A stretch of DNA of 64,000 bases, taken from NCBI RefSeq assembly GCF_013388355.1, contig NZ_CP058246.1, positions 2,666,001 through 2,730,000 on the forward strand, in the 5' to 3' direction. The notes below the pieces were generated by a model, which worked only from the letters and a program-made list of their open reading frames with translations, was not told the origin of the DNA and ran no database searches. The position numbers were made by a program, and so were the translations under genes. The DNA comes from Flavobacterium sp. LPB0248. GTDB taxonomy: Bacteria; Bacteroidota; Bacteroidia; Flavobacteriales; Flavobacteriaceae. Below, piece by piece: positions 8,815 through 17,453 of this stretch (positions are counted from its first letter, which is position 1; every line of letters begins with the position of its first letter).

Positions 8815-9798
8815 TTATTTAATATAACTAGAAAAATCTTTATGTTCTTCTTTAGCCAATTCTTCAGGAGATAATGATTTGAAATACTCATAAGTTATTT
8901 TCATTCCTTCTGCTCTGTTTACTTTTGCTTCCCAACCTAACAATTCTTTTGCTTTTGTAGTATCTGGCTGACGCTGTAACGGATCGTTTATCGGCAGTGG
9001 ATGATACACCACTTTCTGGTTTGTTCCTGTCAATTTTATAATTTCTTCTGCAAAATCTTTGATGGTGATTTCGTCTGGATTTCCAATATTTACAGGATAA
9101 ACATAATCTGAATGCAATAATCTGTAGATACCTTCAACTTGATCGTCTACATAACAAAAAGAACGTGTCTGCATTCCGTCCCCAAAAATCGTTAAATCTT
9201 CTCCACGTAACGCTTGTCCAATAAAAGCAGGAATTACACGTCCGTCGTTCAGTCGCATTCTTGGTCCGTACGTGTTAAAAATACGCACAATTCTGGTCTC
9301 TACTCCGTGAAACGTATGATATGCCATTGTAATTGATTCCTGAAAACGTTTCGCTTCATCATAAACTCCACGAGGACCAATTGTATTTACATTTCCATAA
9401 TATTCTTCTGTCTGAGGATGAACTAGTGGATCTCCGTAAACTTCTGAAGTAGATGCAATCAAAATTCTTGCTTTTTTTACTCTTGCCAAGCCTAATAAAT
9501 TATGTGTCCCTAAAGACCCAACTTTAAGAGTCTGAATCGGAATTTTTAAATAATCAATCGGGCTTGCTGGCGAAGCAAAATGCAATATATAATCTAAATC
9601 TCCTGGAACATGAACGAACTTAGTAATATCATGATGATAAAACTCAAAGTTTTCTAATTTGAATAAATGTTCAATATTCTTAAGATCGCCCGTAATCAAA
9701 TTATCCATACCAATTACAAAGTAACCTTCTTTGATAAATCTGTCACATAAGTGTGATCCTAAAAATCCTGCCGCTCCAGTGATAAGTATTCTTTTCAT
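8815..9798 (-). CDS. UDP-glucuronate decarboxylase-like SDR (UDP-xylose synthase family)
   Basis: A 327-residue extended short-chain dehydrogenase. It shows the NAD-binding [16 protein letters not shown] at the N-terminus, the STSEVYGDP motif near residue 118, the catalytic YDEAK of the Tyr-x-x-x-Lys pair near 148, [10 protein letters not shown] near 175 and [13 protein letters not shown] near 214. These are the hallmarks of UDP-glucuronate decarboxylases, which give UDP-xylose; a 4-epimerase or dehydratase activity on a related sugar is possible. It lies inside the polysaccharide locus, divergent from the second GT4 gene. Confidence 0.88.
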   Translation of the reverse strand: MKRILITGAAGFLGSHLCDRFIKEGYFVIGMDNLITGDLKNIEHLFKLENFEFYHHDITKFVHVPGDLDYILHFASPASPIDYLKIPIQTLKVGSLGTHNLLGLARVKKARILIASTSEVYGDPLVHPQTEEYYGNVNTIGPRGVYDEAKRFQESITMAYHTFHGVETRIVRIFNTYGPRMRLNDGRVIPAFIGQALRGEDLTIFGDGMQTRSFCYVDDQVEGIYRLLHSDYVYPVNIGNPDEITIKDFAEEIIKLTGTNQKVVYHPLPINDPLQRQPDTTKAKELLGWEAKVNRAEGMKITYEYFKSLSPEELAKEEHKDFSSYIK

Positions 9799-9932
9799 GA
9801 TAAATTTTAAAGATGCACAAATATCTGCCTTTTAAATTAGATATAAAACCATCCAATAAAAGAAGTTTTGGTATTTCAGATTACAGTTCATATCAATTTA
9901 TCTATTTTTACCAAGAATTAAATCAATTTGCA

Positions 9933-11009
9933 TTGAAAGTTGTACATATCATAGAAGCCCTTGGCGGAGGCGTTTATACTTATTTTAATGATTTATCAAC
10001 TTATTTTGGTGAGGATGAAATAAAAAGTCGCATCGATACTACAATAATTTACAGTGCAAACCGAAAAGAAATAGACAGAGAAAAAATTAAATCTGAACTT
10101 TCTAGCAACATTAATTTGGTAGAAATTAATATGCTGCGAAGTTTTTCTCCTCTTCAAGATCTAAAATCTGTAATTCGGTTAACTAAAGAGCTGAAAAAAA
10201 TAAATCCAGACATTATTCACCTTCATTCATCAAAAGCAGGAGTTTTGGGCAGGATTGCTTATTTCTTCTTGTTTAAGAAAAAGAAGCTATATTATTCGCC
10301 ACACGGTTATTCATTTCTTAGAACGGATATTTCAAAACCTATTCGAAAAATATATTGGTTTATAGAAAAAAGTACCCAAACTATATTTGGAGGCGTAACT
10401 ATTGCTTGTGGAGATACTGAGTTTGCAATTGCCAAAAAAATCGGTAGTTCAAAATTGGTTCGAAATGGTGTTGATATTGAGAGTATACGTGAAAATTTTG
10501 TTGAGAATAAAAATGATAAGCTTACGATAGGGATTATGGCTAGAATTACTGCAGCAAGAAATCCTTCTTTATTCAATAAAATTGCCTTAAAGTTTCCTGA
10601 ATATAATTTTGTTTGGATTGGAGATGGTGAGTTAAAATCTTTAATTACGGCCTCAAATATCAAAATTACTGGTTGGATTTTAGATCGCGAAACCGTCTTA
10701 AAAGAATTGAATAAAGTTGATGTCTATATGCAGATATCTTTATGGGAAGGATTACCAATTGCTGTTCTTGAAGCAATGGCTCTAAAAAAACCTATTATTG
10801 CCACTAATGTTATTGGGAATAAAGATGCTGTTGTACATAATAAAACAGGTTTTTTATTTACTGATATTGAAGAATTAAATGAGTATTTTGAAATTTTAAG
10901 GAATACCGAAACAAGAACAATTTTTGGAGAAAAAGCTCTTGAAAGGTGTCAAGAATTATTTAATGTTAACAAAAATTTTAAAGACTTAATTGAGGTTTAT
11001 AACCAATGA
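9933..11009 (+). CDS. Glycosyltransferase family 4
   Basis: About 358 residues if started at TTG 9933, which gives the classic GT4 opening MKVVHIIEALGGGVYTYF. The same frame is open back to ATG 9813, but those 40 residues are unlike the family and overlap the promoter region of the divergent SDR gene, so I reject them. It has DIIHLHSSKAGVLGRIA (acceptor-side domain), VRNGVDIESI, IGIMARITAARNPSLF and EGLPIAVLEAMALKKPIIAT, the last containing the EX7E catalytic pattern (GT4). The last 24 bp overlap the 3' end of the convergent ligase-like gene. Confidence 0.85.
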   Translation: MKVVHIIEALGGGVYTYFNDLSTYFGEDEIKSRIDTTIIYSANRKEIDREKIKSELSSNINLVEINMLRSFSPLQDLKSVIRLTKELKKINPDIIHLHSSKAGVLGRIAYFFLFKKKKLYYSPHGYSFLRTDISKPIRKIYWFIEKSTQTIFGGVTIACGDTEFAIAKKIGSSKLVRNGVDIESIRENFVENKNDKLTIGIMARITAARNPSLFNKIALKFPEYNFVWIGDGELKSLITASNIKITGWILDRETVLKELNKVDVYMQISLWEGLPIAVLEAMALKKPIIATNVIGNKDAVVHNKTGFLFTDIEELNEYFEILRNTETRTIFGEKALERCQELFNVNKNFKDLIEVYNQ

Positions 11010-12281
11010 TTTTTTTTGAATCCAATAACTTCCAAATACAGAAAACCAAAATCCGCTGAAGGCAATTCCGTCAAAGCGTAGTAAAAAGTCATCTACTAAA
11101 TTTGAAGTGAAAAAAATAAAAAAAAACGAAAATATAATTGCATTTTTTAAATCATAACCCAAATAGCCTATAGTAAAGATATAAAGTGCAACTACCAACG
11201 GTCCGAGAATACCAAATTTTAATAAAAAATCAAGAAACTGATTATGAGTAGGAAATTCATATTTAGCTAAAAACTGCTGGTTAGTCTCTTTATAATATTT
11301 ATTCAATTCTGGTTTTCCATCTGATGCTCCTACTCCAAAAGGAAGGTTTTTAAGCGACAATTCCCATGCTGATTTCCATATCGAGACTCTAGTAACCAGC
11401 GAATTGAAAACTTTAATCTCAGGATGGTCAATTTCATCCAATTTTCCAACTTTATCCATATACGCAAAAGTTACTTTCGAATATTTCTCTTTCATATAAG
11501 GATCTTTTTGAACAAATAAAAAAAGGATTCCAAAGAGAAGAACCAAAAGTGGTATTGTAATAATAATGAGTTTTTTCAGATTGAATTTCGCTTTAATTTC
11601 TAAAACCAGAACAATTAAAAACCCTGCAAAAATGTTTCCTAAAGCCATTCTGGTATTAACAAAAAGCACAAAGAAAAAAGAAAGAATAAACACAATAATC
11701 CAAAATATTTTAGTTTTTAAATTCTCGCGTTGTCGAAAAGTATTAAACACAAAATAAAAAACGCAAACACAAACAAATGCTAAATGCATATTTAAAGCAG
11801 GTGCATGGATTCCTATACTATTTGCAAATTGATAACCCATTTCCCATAAATGAATTCCGTTTAAATATTTCTGCATTAACTCAGGATAAAAGAGATTGAA
11901 TCTAACAAAAAACAAAAACAGAATCAACGTTGTCATAATAACATATGTTTTTGCAAGCTTAAAAAAGTTAATACGTTCGAAATTTCCAATAATAAATAAT
12001 GGGAAAACGATTAACGAAATGTTCTTTTCTATAGCCTTTAATCCTTTTGTAAAGGAATCATTATTCCAAAACATCAGCAATTCAAGCAAAAACGGTGAAG
12101 CGATACAGGCCATTAAAATAAATGATGCTTTCGAATATTTCAGTTTTTTATAAAAAACTAAATTAAAAGCAGCAAATATTATTATAAGAAATGAACAAGG
12201 TTTTCTGAAAATCATTGCACCAGCAATCAGACACAAAAAAACATGAAAAATTTTATTGAAGTTTTTTTCTGAAATGTTCAT
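10986..12281 (-). CDS. O-antigen ligase (WaaL)/polymerase-like membrane protein
   Basis: A 431-residue protein with about eleven predicted membrane helices and one long periplasmic loop (roughly residues 255-345). That loop contains VTRVSIWKSAWELSLKNLPF and GVGASDGKPE, then FPTHNQFLDFLLKFG. The R-x-x-x-W and H-N-x-x-L features are those of the Wzy_C/O-antigen ligase family, which joins or polymerises undecaprenyl-linked glycans at the periplasmic face. It overlaps the preceding minus-strand gene by 29 bp and the convergent GT4 gene by 24 bp, so the operon is very compact. Confidence 0.82.
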   Translation of the reverse strand: MNISEKNFNKIFHVFLCLIAGAMIFRKPCSFLIIIFAAFNLVFYKKLKYSKASFILMACIASPFLLELLMFWNNDSFTKGLKAIEKNISLIVFPLFIIGNFERINFFKLAKTYVIMTTLILFLFFVRFNLFYPELMQKYLNGIHLWEMGYQFANSIGIHAPALNMHLAFVCVCVFYFVFNTFRQRENLKTKIFWIIVFILSFFFVLFVNTRMALGNIFAGFLIVLVLEIKAKFNLKKLIIITIPLLVLLFGILFLFVQKDPYMKEKYSKVTFAYMDKVGKLDEIDHPEIKVFNSLVTRVSIWKSAWELSLKNLPFGVGASDGKPELNKYYKETNQQFLAKYEFPTHNQFLDFLLKFGILGPLVVALYIFTIGYLGYDLKNAIIFSFFFIFFTSNLVDDFLLRFDGIAFSGFWFSVFGSYWIQKKSLVINLN

Positions 12282-13317
12282 AGTACAATGTAAAATAAAT
12301 TAATGGAAAAATACCTGTTTTATGCTTAACAGCAGAGCCTAAATCTGGTTCAAAAACACCCTGAATTATAAAAAAAGAAAGTAAAATAAATAACGCAAAA
12401 AGTTCATATTTATAATTTTCCCTGTCTTTTAAACATTTAGAAAAACGAACTAATAGAATATACGATAATAACAGTTGCCAAATAACAAAAATAAGAATTT
12501 GTGGAGAGAGTAAATGCTTTAATCCGTTTAAGGGAATATTTACCGTAAAAAAGCCATAGAAAACTGAAATGGCTTCTCCATACCATGTGTCAGGTTTTAC
12601 AAGCGGAACAATCATCGAATTTGCATCTGCAGATCCCATTCTAGCGTTATTTACAACTTCACGGCTTATTTCTGAAAAATATTCTCCTTTTATAATTCCG
12701 TAACTTAAGGATAGAAAAAAGGCAATTAACAAGCCATAGAAAATAGTTGTCAAAACTCTATTCTTAAAATTGATAAAACTTATTAAGTACATTCCATAAG
12801 TTATTATAGGAATTAAGGCAAAATAAGGACGATAAAAAGCACCAAAAACAACGAATAAAAGAAACGATATAATTATCGTTTTTTTGAAAGAAAACTGCTT
12901 ATTTACACACATAAAAGCAATAGGTGAAATAAACAAAAAAGTAATAAATTCTTTTGATGGCATTGATATAAAAATAGCCATCATAAAAATGCCTAAATAG
13001 ACTAAAATGTTCTTTACATTTATTTTTTCAAAATCATTTGGAATTCCTATTTTGTACAAAATAAACATTAATATAGGGAACTGTAAAAGCGCAATTACTG
13101 GAAATGGTAAATGCCGAAGTCCTGTAATTTTATAAAATAAAATGGTAAGTGGATAACTACCAAAATACCCTACTTCGTTTCCTTTATCAAAGGCAATAAT
13201 TGCGGCATCATAAAAGAATCTTGGTGGCAAAACAAAAAAAGCACCAAAAGCAACAGCTAAGTTTACCAGTGCAATAAGCAAGAAAGCAGCTTTGCTTTTT
13301 TTGATTACAGTTTTCAT
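12253..13317 (-). CDS. Polytopic membrane protein, Wzy/EpsG-like polymerase candidate
   Basis: I choose ATG 13317 (MKTVIKKSKAAF), 354 residues, because the longer frame would run far into the flippase gene. It has about ten membrane helices. Between two of them is a hydrophilic loop with SREVVNNARMGSADANS and, near the C-terminus, QGVFEPDLGSAVKHKTG. This last segment resembles the periplasmic Arg/Lys-rich loop of O-antigen or EpsG-type polymerases. It starts 10 bp after the flippase stop. Position between flippase and ligase makes a repeat-unit polymerase the best guess, but no family motif proves it. Confidence 0.6.
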   Translation of the reverse strand: MKTVIKKSKAAFLLIALVNLAVAFGAFFVLPPRFFYDAAIIAFDKGNEVGYFGSYPLTILFYKITGLRHLPFPVIALLQFPILMFILYKIGIPNDFEKINVKNILVYLGIFMMAIFISMPSKEFITFLFISPIAFMCVNKQFSFKKTIIISFLLFVVFGAFYRPYFALIPIITYGMYLISFINFKNRVLTTIFYGLLIAFFLSLSYGIIKGEYFSEISREVVNNARMGSADANSMIVPLVKPDTWYGEAISVFYGFFTVNIPLNGLKHLLSPQILIFVIWQLLLSYILLVRFSKCLKDRENYKYELFALFILLSFFIIQGVFEPDLGSAVKHKTGIFPLIYFTLYYEHFRKKLQ

Positions 13318-13327
13318 TAGTATATTT

Positions 13328-14629
13328 TTAATGTAAAAAAATCTTGATTTTGTCTTTTTTATAAATGACAGCTGCCGAAACAAAATTCCATAAAAAAGAG
13401 CTACAGAAAAAAGCAATTGCGGCACCTGTCATTCCGTAAATTGGAATCAAAAATCGATTTAGAGTAAAGTTAATAATAACCGCTCCTATTAAAATTATCT
13501 GAAAAATATGCTGTCTCCCTGTCATATTCAAATAAACTGGTGCAGAGCCAAATAATGAACAGATTCCCTGACCGATTATTAAAATTAAAAAGGATTGTTG
13601 CGCTATGACATATTGATGTCCAAACATGGACAAAACATATTCGGAGAATATAGAAATTAAAGTAATCACAGGAAAACTAATGCAAAAAATTAAACGAGCA
13701 CTGTTTCGCAATACTTTTTTTAATTCGATCATATTCTTACTAGAAAAATACTCTGCAATTTTTGCTGAAACTGTTATGTTTATTGTCAAAATAATAACAG
13801 AAACAATTGTCATTATTTTAACTCCTACGGAATAAAAAGCAACTGCTTCATCGTTTTGATACTTTTTCAAAAACATAATATCAAAAGACATTAATAAAAA
13901 CATTGCCATTCCACTTATTGCTATGGGATATGATTTTGTAAAAATCTCTTTTGAAGTAAAAACCTCTTCTGTTACTGTCTCCGTTTTATTAAAGTAAATG
14001 AATATTAAAACAGAGCTTATAATTGCCAAAAAAACAAAACCAATTAAAAAAACATCTACCAAATACGTTTCTAAATGCCAAAAAAACAAAACAACAGAGC
14101 CAATTATTAGCGGAATATATTTGATAATATTTCGAAACAATTCAGCAACATACAATTTGTCCATCGCTCTGAAAACTTCAGTATTTAAAAGCGACAATCC
14201 ATGAAAAAATAATATAACAGAACTTTTTAAAAGAATAGAATAAACCTCATCATCAAGAAAATAAGTATTGATTCTCTTTTTATCGATAAGAAGAAAAACA
14301 ATTAGAATTAATATTGAAGTTAAAAATAGCATATTCACCATTTTTAAATATACTTTTTTTAATTGTCTAAGCTCATTCTGACTTGCCAGTCTTCCTTTAA
14401 AATATAAAATAGACTGATCGAAACCTAATAAACAAATACTTCCAACTGCCAAAAGATAAGAACGCACAAAATCATACTGCCCGACCAATTTTGGACTGTA
14501 TGATTTTGTTAGAAACACCGTGAAACCAAATAACAAAAGAACTCCAAAAATTCGCAAAGCCAAAGTTCCTAAACTCTGTTTTATGAAGGAGTTTTTTGAA
14601 ATTCTTTCAAAGATCTTAAGCGTTTTCAA
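13328..14629 (-). CDS. Oligosaccharide flippase family protein (Wzx-like)
   Basis: A 433-residue protein with 12 or more membrane helices. The N-terminus (ISKNSFIKQSLGTLALRIFG) and the first helices (SYSPKLVGQYDFVRS) are those of the polysaccharide biosynthesis/MATE-like Wzx family that moves undecaprenyl-linked repeat units across the inner membrane. It lies 8 bp after the Wzz-like gene and 10 bp before the polymerase candidate, a usual Wzx/Wzy/Wzz arrangement. Confidence 0.88.
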   Translation of the reverse strand: MKTLKIFERISKNSFIKQSLGTLALRIFGVLLLFGFTVFLTKSYSPKLVGQYDFVRSYLLAVGSICLLGFDQSILYFKGRLASQNELRQLKKVYLKMVNMLFLTSILILIVFLLIDKKRINTYFLDDEVYSILLKSSVILFFHGLSLLNTEVFRAMDKLYVAELFRNIIKYIPLIIGSVVLFFWHLETYLVDVFLIGFVFLAIISSVLIFIYFNKTETVTEEVFTSKEIFTKSYPIAISGMAMFLLMSFDIMFLKKYQNDEAVAFYSVGVKIMTIVSVIILTINITVSAKIAEYFSSKNMIELKKVLRNSARLIFCISFPVITLISIFSEYVLSMFGHQYVIAQQSFLILIIGQGICSLFGSAPVYLNMTGRQHIFQIILIGAVIINFTLNRFLIPIYGMTGAAIAFFCSSFLWNFVSAAVIYKKDKIKIFLH

Positions 14630-14637
14630 TCCTAATA

Positions 14638-15624
14638 TTATTTAACCTGAGCTTTCAAAAGCTGGCTGCGATAAAACTTTAGAAATAAATGAATTAAAAC
14701 AAAGAGAAAAAGAAAAAATATCGGAAGCATAAGTTTAAAATTCCCGTTCGTAATTTTAGTATTATTGATATTTAAAATCGCATTTATTTCCTTAATCGTT
14801 TTATCATAATTCATAAGTTTTAATCTATTTTTTCCCTGATCAATAATCAAATACTGCTTTGTTTTAATGATGTCATTAAGCTGCGTATTTTCATTATAAT
14901 AAACTAATTTATCGTTTCTTGAACTGTTTTTTACCGTATTCGAAAATCCGTTTAAAACTTGGTCAATTTGAGCAATAATAGTATCGTTTTGAACAATCTG
15001 CTGCTCTAGATTTTTGTAACCAATTTTTTGAAGCGCTTTAAAATATTCCGAACTGTTTAAGTATTTTAACAACGGCTCTACGATATCTTTTTCTTCCGTA
15101 ATTTTGTTGGTTACAAAAGATATTGAATGAAAAGTGTAGTTTTTACTTGTTACGTTGTCTTCTAGAACCTTTTTGACTTCGCCAACCTCAGCCATTAATT
15201 TAATCAGCTCGAAATTCTGCTCTTTGTCTTCAATAAACTTATAAACATCGGCAATAGGCTTAATTTCGATTTTTTTTATTGATTTTGGATTTTGAATTCC
15301 AACTACGTTTTTTATGAAAGCAGTATCTCCTGCAATAATTTTAGATTCGATCAAATCTATTTTAGAATAAAGATAATCTACGCTTCCAAAATTTGGAGTT
15401 ACAATAACCTGATTTTCAAATGATTTTTTATTTGCATCTAAATACCAGCCAATTCCAAAACCTGCAACAGCCAAAATTAAAACGATAATCCAATTGCGAA
15501 CAAAGAAATGAATAGATTTAAAAATCATGGCATTAATTCGATCAAAAAAACTGCCAATGCTTTTAGAAAGCTGAAAAATATCAATCTCCTGTTCTGAATT
15601 ATCCTGCGGTACTTTTGTACTCAT
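14638..15624 (-). CDS. Wzz-like polysaccharide co-polymerase / chain-length protein
   Basis: A 328-residue protein with one membrane helix at residues 44-64 (WIIVLILAVAGFGIGW), a large helical periplasmic domain and a second helix at about 298-318, the two-helix layout of Wzz/PCP proteins. The N-terminal cytoplasmic part (EQEIDIFQLSKSI) resembles Bacteroidota Wzz members. There is no fused tyrosine kinase domain. It starts the minus-strand run of glycan genes after the DUF6909 gene (9 bp gap). A chain-length control role is inferred from topology and neighbours. Confidence 0.72.
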   Translation of the reverse strand: MSTKVPQDNSEQEIDIFQLSKSIGSFFDRINAMIFKSIHFFVRNWIIVLILAVAGFGIGWYLDANKKSFENQVIVTPNFGSVDYLYSKIDLIESKIIAGDTAFIKNVVGIQNPKSIKKIEIKPIADVYKFIEDKEQNFELIKLMAEVGEVKKVLEDNVTSKNYTFHSISFVTNKITEEKDIVEPLLKYLNSSEYFKALQKIGYKNLEQQIVQNDTIIAQIDQVLNGFSNTVKNSSRNDKLVYYNENTQLNDIIKTKQYLIIDQGKNRLKLMNYDKTIKEINAILNINNTKITNGNFKLMLPIFFLFLFVLIHLFLKFYRSQLLKAQVK

Positions 15625-15633
15625 TTATGATTT

Positions 15634-17313
15634 TTATTTGATGTTGAAAATCTGCTCTAGAATCTTAATTGTAATTAAATAAGTTGGTTTTACTCCTGTT
15701 GTTCCCAATCCGCCTGAAGCCAATGTACTTCCTGTTTCCAGCGGATTATCTGAAGCATAATAAGCATAGCGAACTTTAATATCGTGTGGAACGCTTTTTC
15801 TAATTTTTGATGCTGACTGAATTGCTTTTTGATAATAAGATCCTTCCATTTCCAGACCAATTACGCCCCAAGTCGATTCATGGAAAAATTTTAATAAATC
15901 TCTATTTTGTAATGAAGTTCCAAGAACGGTAACCATTGCTCCTTCATAAATATCTATATCATTTCCTTCAAACATTGCGCCTGTCAATTCATTTTCGAAG
16001 AAATAATTATCTGCCGTTCCTTCGTTGATATGCGCAGACGGAATCATGATATCGCCTTTTCCTCCTTCCAGAATTCCGGCTTTACCCATAATAGAAACCG
16101 ATTTTACATTTAGTAAAGTTTCTTTTTTGAATGGTTTCAAAAGCTCGTCGATAGTTTCATACGCCTGTTCACCAAAAGCATAATCCATTACGATAATAAC
16201 AGGTTTATCTTCACCTACATTAGCATGCGAAAATGCTGTTTTTGACCAATCAATTTTAGCTGTGTCAAAAATCTGAACATCAATATTGGTTCCTGAACAA
16301 TCTGGCAACGAGATCATTCCATTTTTTAAAGCCAATTCTTCTACCTGGCCTCTAATTTCTTTTGATCCCGAACTGCTTAATTCTTCATAAATAAAGAAAT
16401 CTGTTTTTCCTTTATATTTTGTTTTTAACAATGGCGTTGCAAAAATCGAATTCATCACACTGTGCATATTAGCACTAATTACGTGAATTGGTCTTTTCAG
16501 CAAATCGTTTGCTTTTAAAACTTCTTTAATGTTTGTTGCCCAGATTTCTCCATGAATATGATGTCCTAATCTTTCACGTAAAACTGGACTAAAAGTGATC
16601 GTACGTTTGTTATTTTCAACAATCTCTTCTATCGCTAGTTTTCCTAACCAATAAATAACGTGTAGGAAACGATCTGGTGCATTTTCTGAACCAAAAGCAT
16701 CGTAAATATCTAAAACTTCCTCAAAAGTTCTTGCTAAAATATTGGCAACGTGAGAAATTGCTTTTTCTTTTTCAACTTGAGAAAGCTTCTTGGTCTGCAT
16801 AACGGCTTGCTCTAATTTCTGCCAATCACGCGAAACTTCTCCTCCATCATCTATTAAAACTCTATTTTTAATTTTATGCGATTCGATGAAAATGAAAGTC
16901 AAATGCGTCAGAATATCGTAAATGTCTGAACGTCCACGCGTGATTTCAACATTCATCTGTTCTTCATCAATTCTGTAGCAGTTTCTTCTTCTTTTTGGAG
17001 GAACAATCGGCTGAAAATGCGATTTAGAGTATCCTTCGTCTGAAGTTAAATTTATGAATCGGCATTGTTCAATTCCGATTGGAAGACGTTCAATAACGTA
17101 CAAAAGCCCGTTTAACTCAACTTTTTCTTCGGCGATATTACCATAAATTTCTGGACGTAAAGCCAATAATGATTCGCGTAAACTGTCACCAGAAACTCCC
17201 ATTGGTTTATAAAAACCACGATTGAATAAATGGCGCATTGTAATGTACATTTTTTCTATAGCTGCAGAAGATTCCTGCGCTCTAGATCTTGATATATGTT
17301 TAGTTTCTTTCAT
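15634..17313 (-). CDS. DUF6909 family protein with nucleoside-phosphorylase-like C-terminal region
   Basis: A 559-residue soluble protein that I recognise as the Bacteroidota family annotated DUF6909, function unknown. The N-terminal 300 residues are unlike anything I know. The C-terminal third has features of the purine/uridine phosphorylase fold: a beta strand PVIIVMDYAFGEQA near 375, KAGILEGGKGDIMIPSAHIN near 410, and GVIGLEMEGSYYQKA near 490, where the Glu-Met-Glu-Gly is the ribose-binding signature of that superfamily. The link is my inference from motifs. It is the first gene of the minus-strand run that continues into the glycan operon, though its role there is not evident. Confidence 0.7.
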   Translation of the reverse strand: MKETKHISRSRAQESSAAIEKMYITMRHLFNRGFYKPMGVSGDSLRESLLALRPEIYGNIAEEKVELNGLLYVIERLPIGIEQCRFINLTSDEGYSKSHFQPIVPPKRRRNCYRIDEEQMNVEITRGRSDIYDILTHLTFIFIESHKIKNRVLIDDGGEVSRDWQKLEQAVMQTKKLSQVEKEKAISHVANILARTFEEVLDIYDAFGSENAPDRFLHVIYWLGKLAIEEIVENNKRTITFSPVLRERLGHHIHGEIWATNIKEVLKANDLLKRPIHVISANMHSVMNSIFATPLLKTKYKGKTDFFIYEELSSSGSKEIRGQVEELALKNGMISLPDCSGTNIDVQIFDTAKIDWSKTAFSHANVGEDKPVIIVMDYAFGEQAYETIDELLKPFKKETLLNVKSVSIMGKAGILEGGKGDIMIPSAHINEGTADNYFFENELTGAMFEGNDIDIYEGAMVTVLGTSLQNRDLLKFFHESTWGVIGLEMEGSYYQKAIQSASKIRKSVPHDIKVRYAYYASDNPLETGSTLASGGLGTTGVKPTYLITIKILEQIFNIK

Positions 17314-17333
17314 GTCTTTTTATTTTTAAAAAT

Positions 17334-17356
17334 CATCTTCATTTGTAAAGAAGATG
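17334..17356. repeat. Short inverted repeat upstream of DUF6909 gene
   Basis: CATCTTC (17334-17340) and GAAGATG (17350-17356) form a 7-bp stem with a 9-bp loop about 20 bp upstream of the DUF6909 ATG. It may be an operator or 5' leader hairpin, or simply the tail of GH3 transcription; no T-run follows. Confidence 0.4.
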
Positions 17357-17453
17357 TGAATATTTCAATAAACGAAAGTAGGAATTATATATATAACTTT
17401 AATGAATTTCCATTTAACAAATTGTTAGACGGTTATTTTAAAAAAGCTAAATC

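Noticed and set aside
9813..9932. N-terminal 40-residue extension of the second GT4 protein
   Set aside because: Not glycosyltransferase-like and lies in the divergent promoter region; the fold starts at MKVVHIIEALGGG from TTG 9933.
11566..12153. Two plus-strand frames of 63 and 85 residues
   Set aside because: Antisense to the O-antigen ligase-like gene; basic low-complexity translations without any feature.
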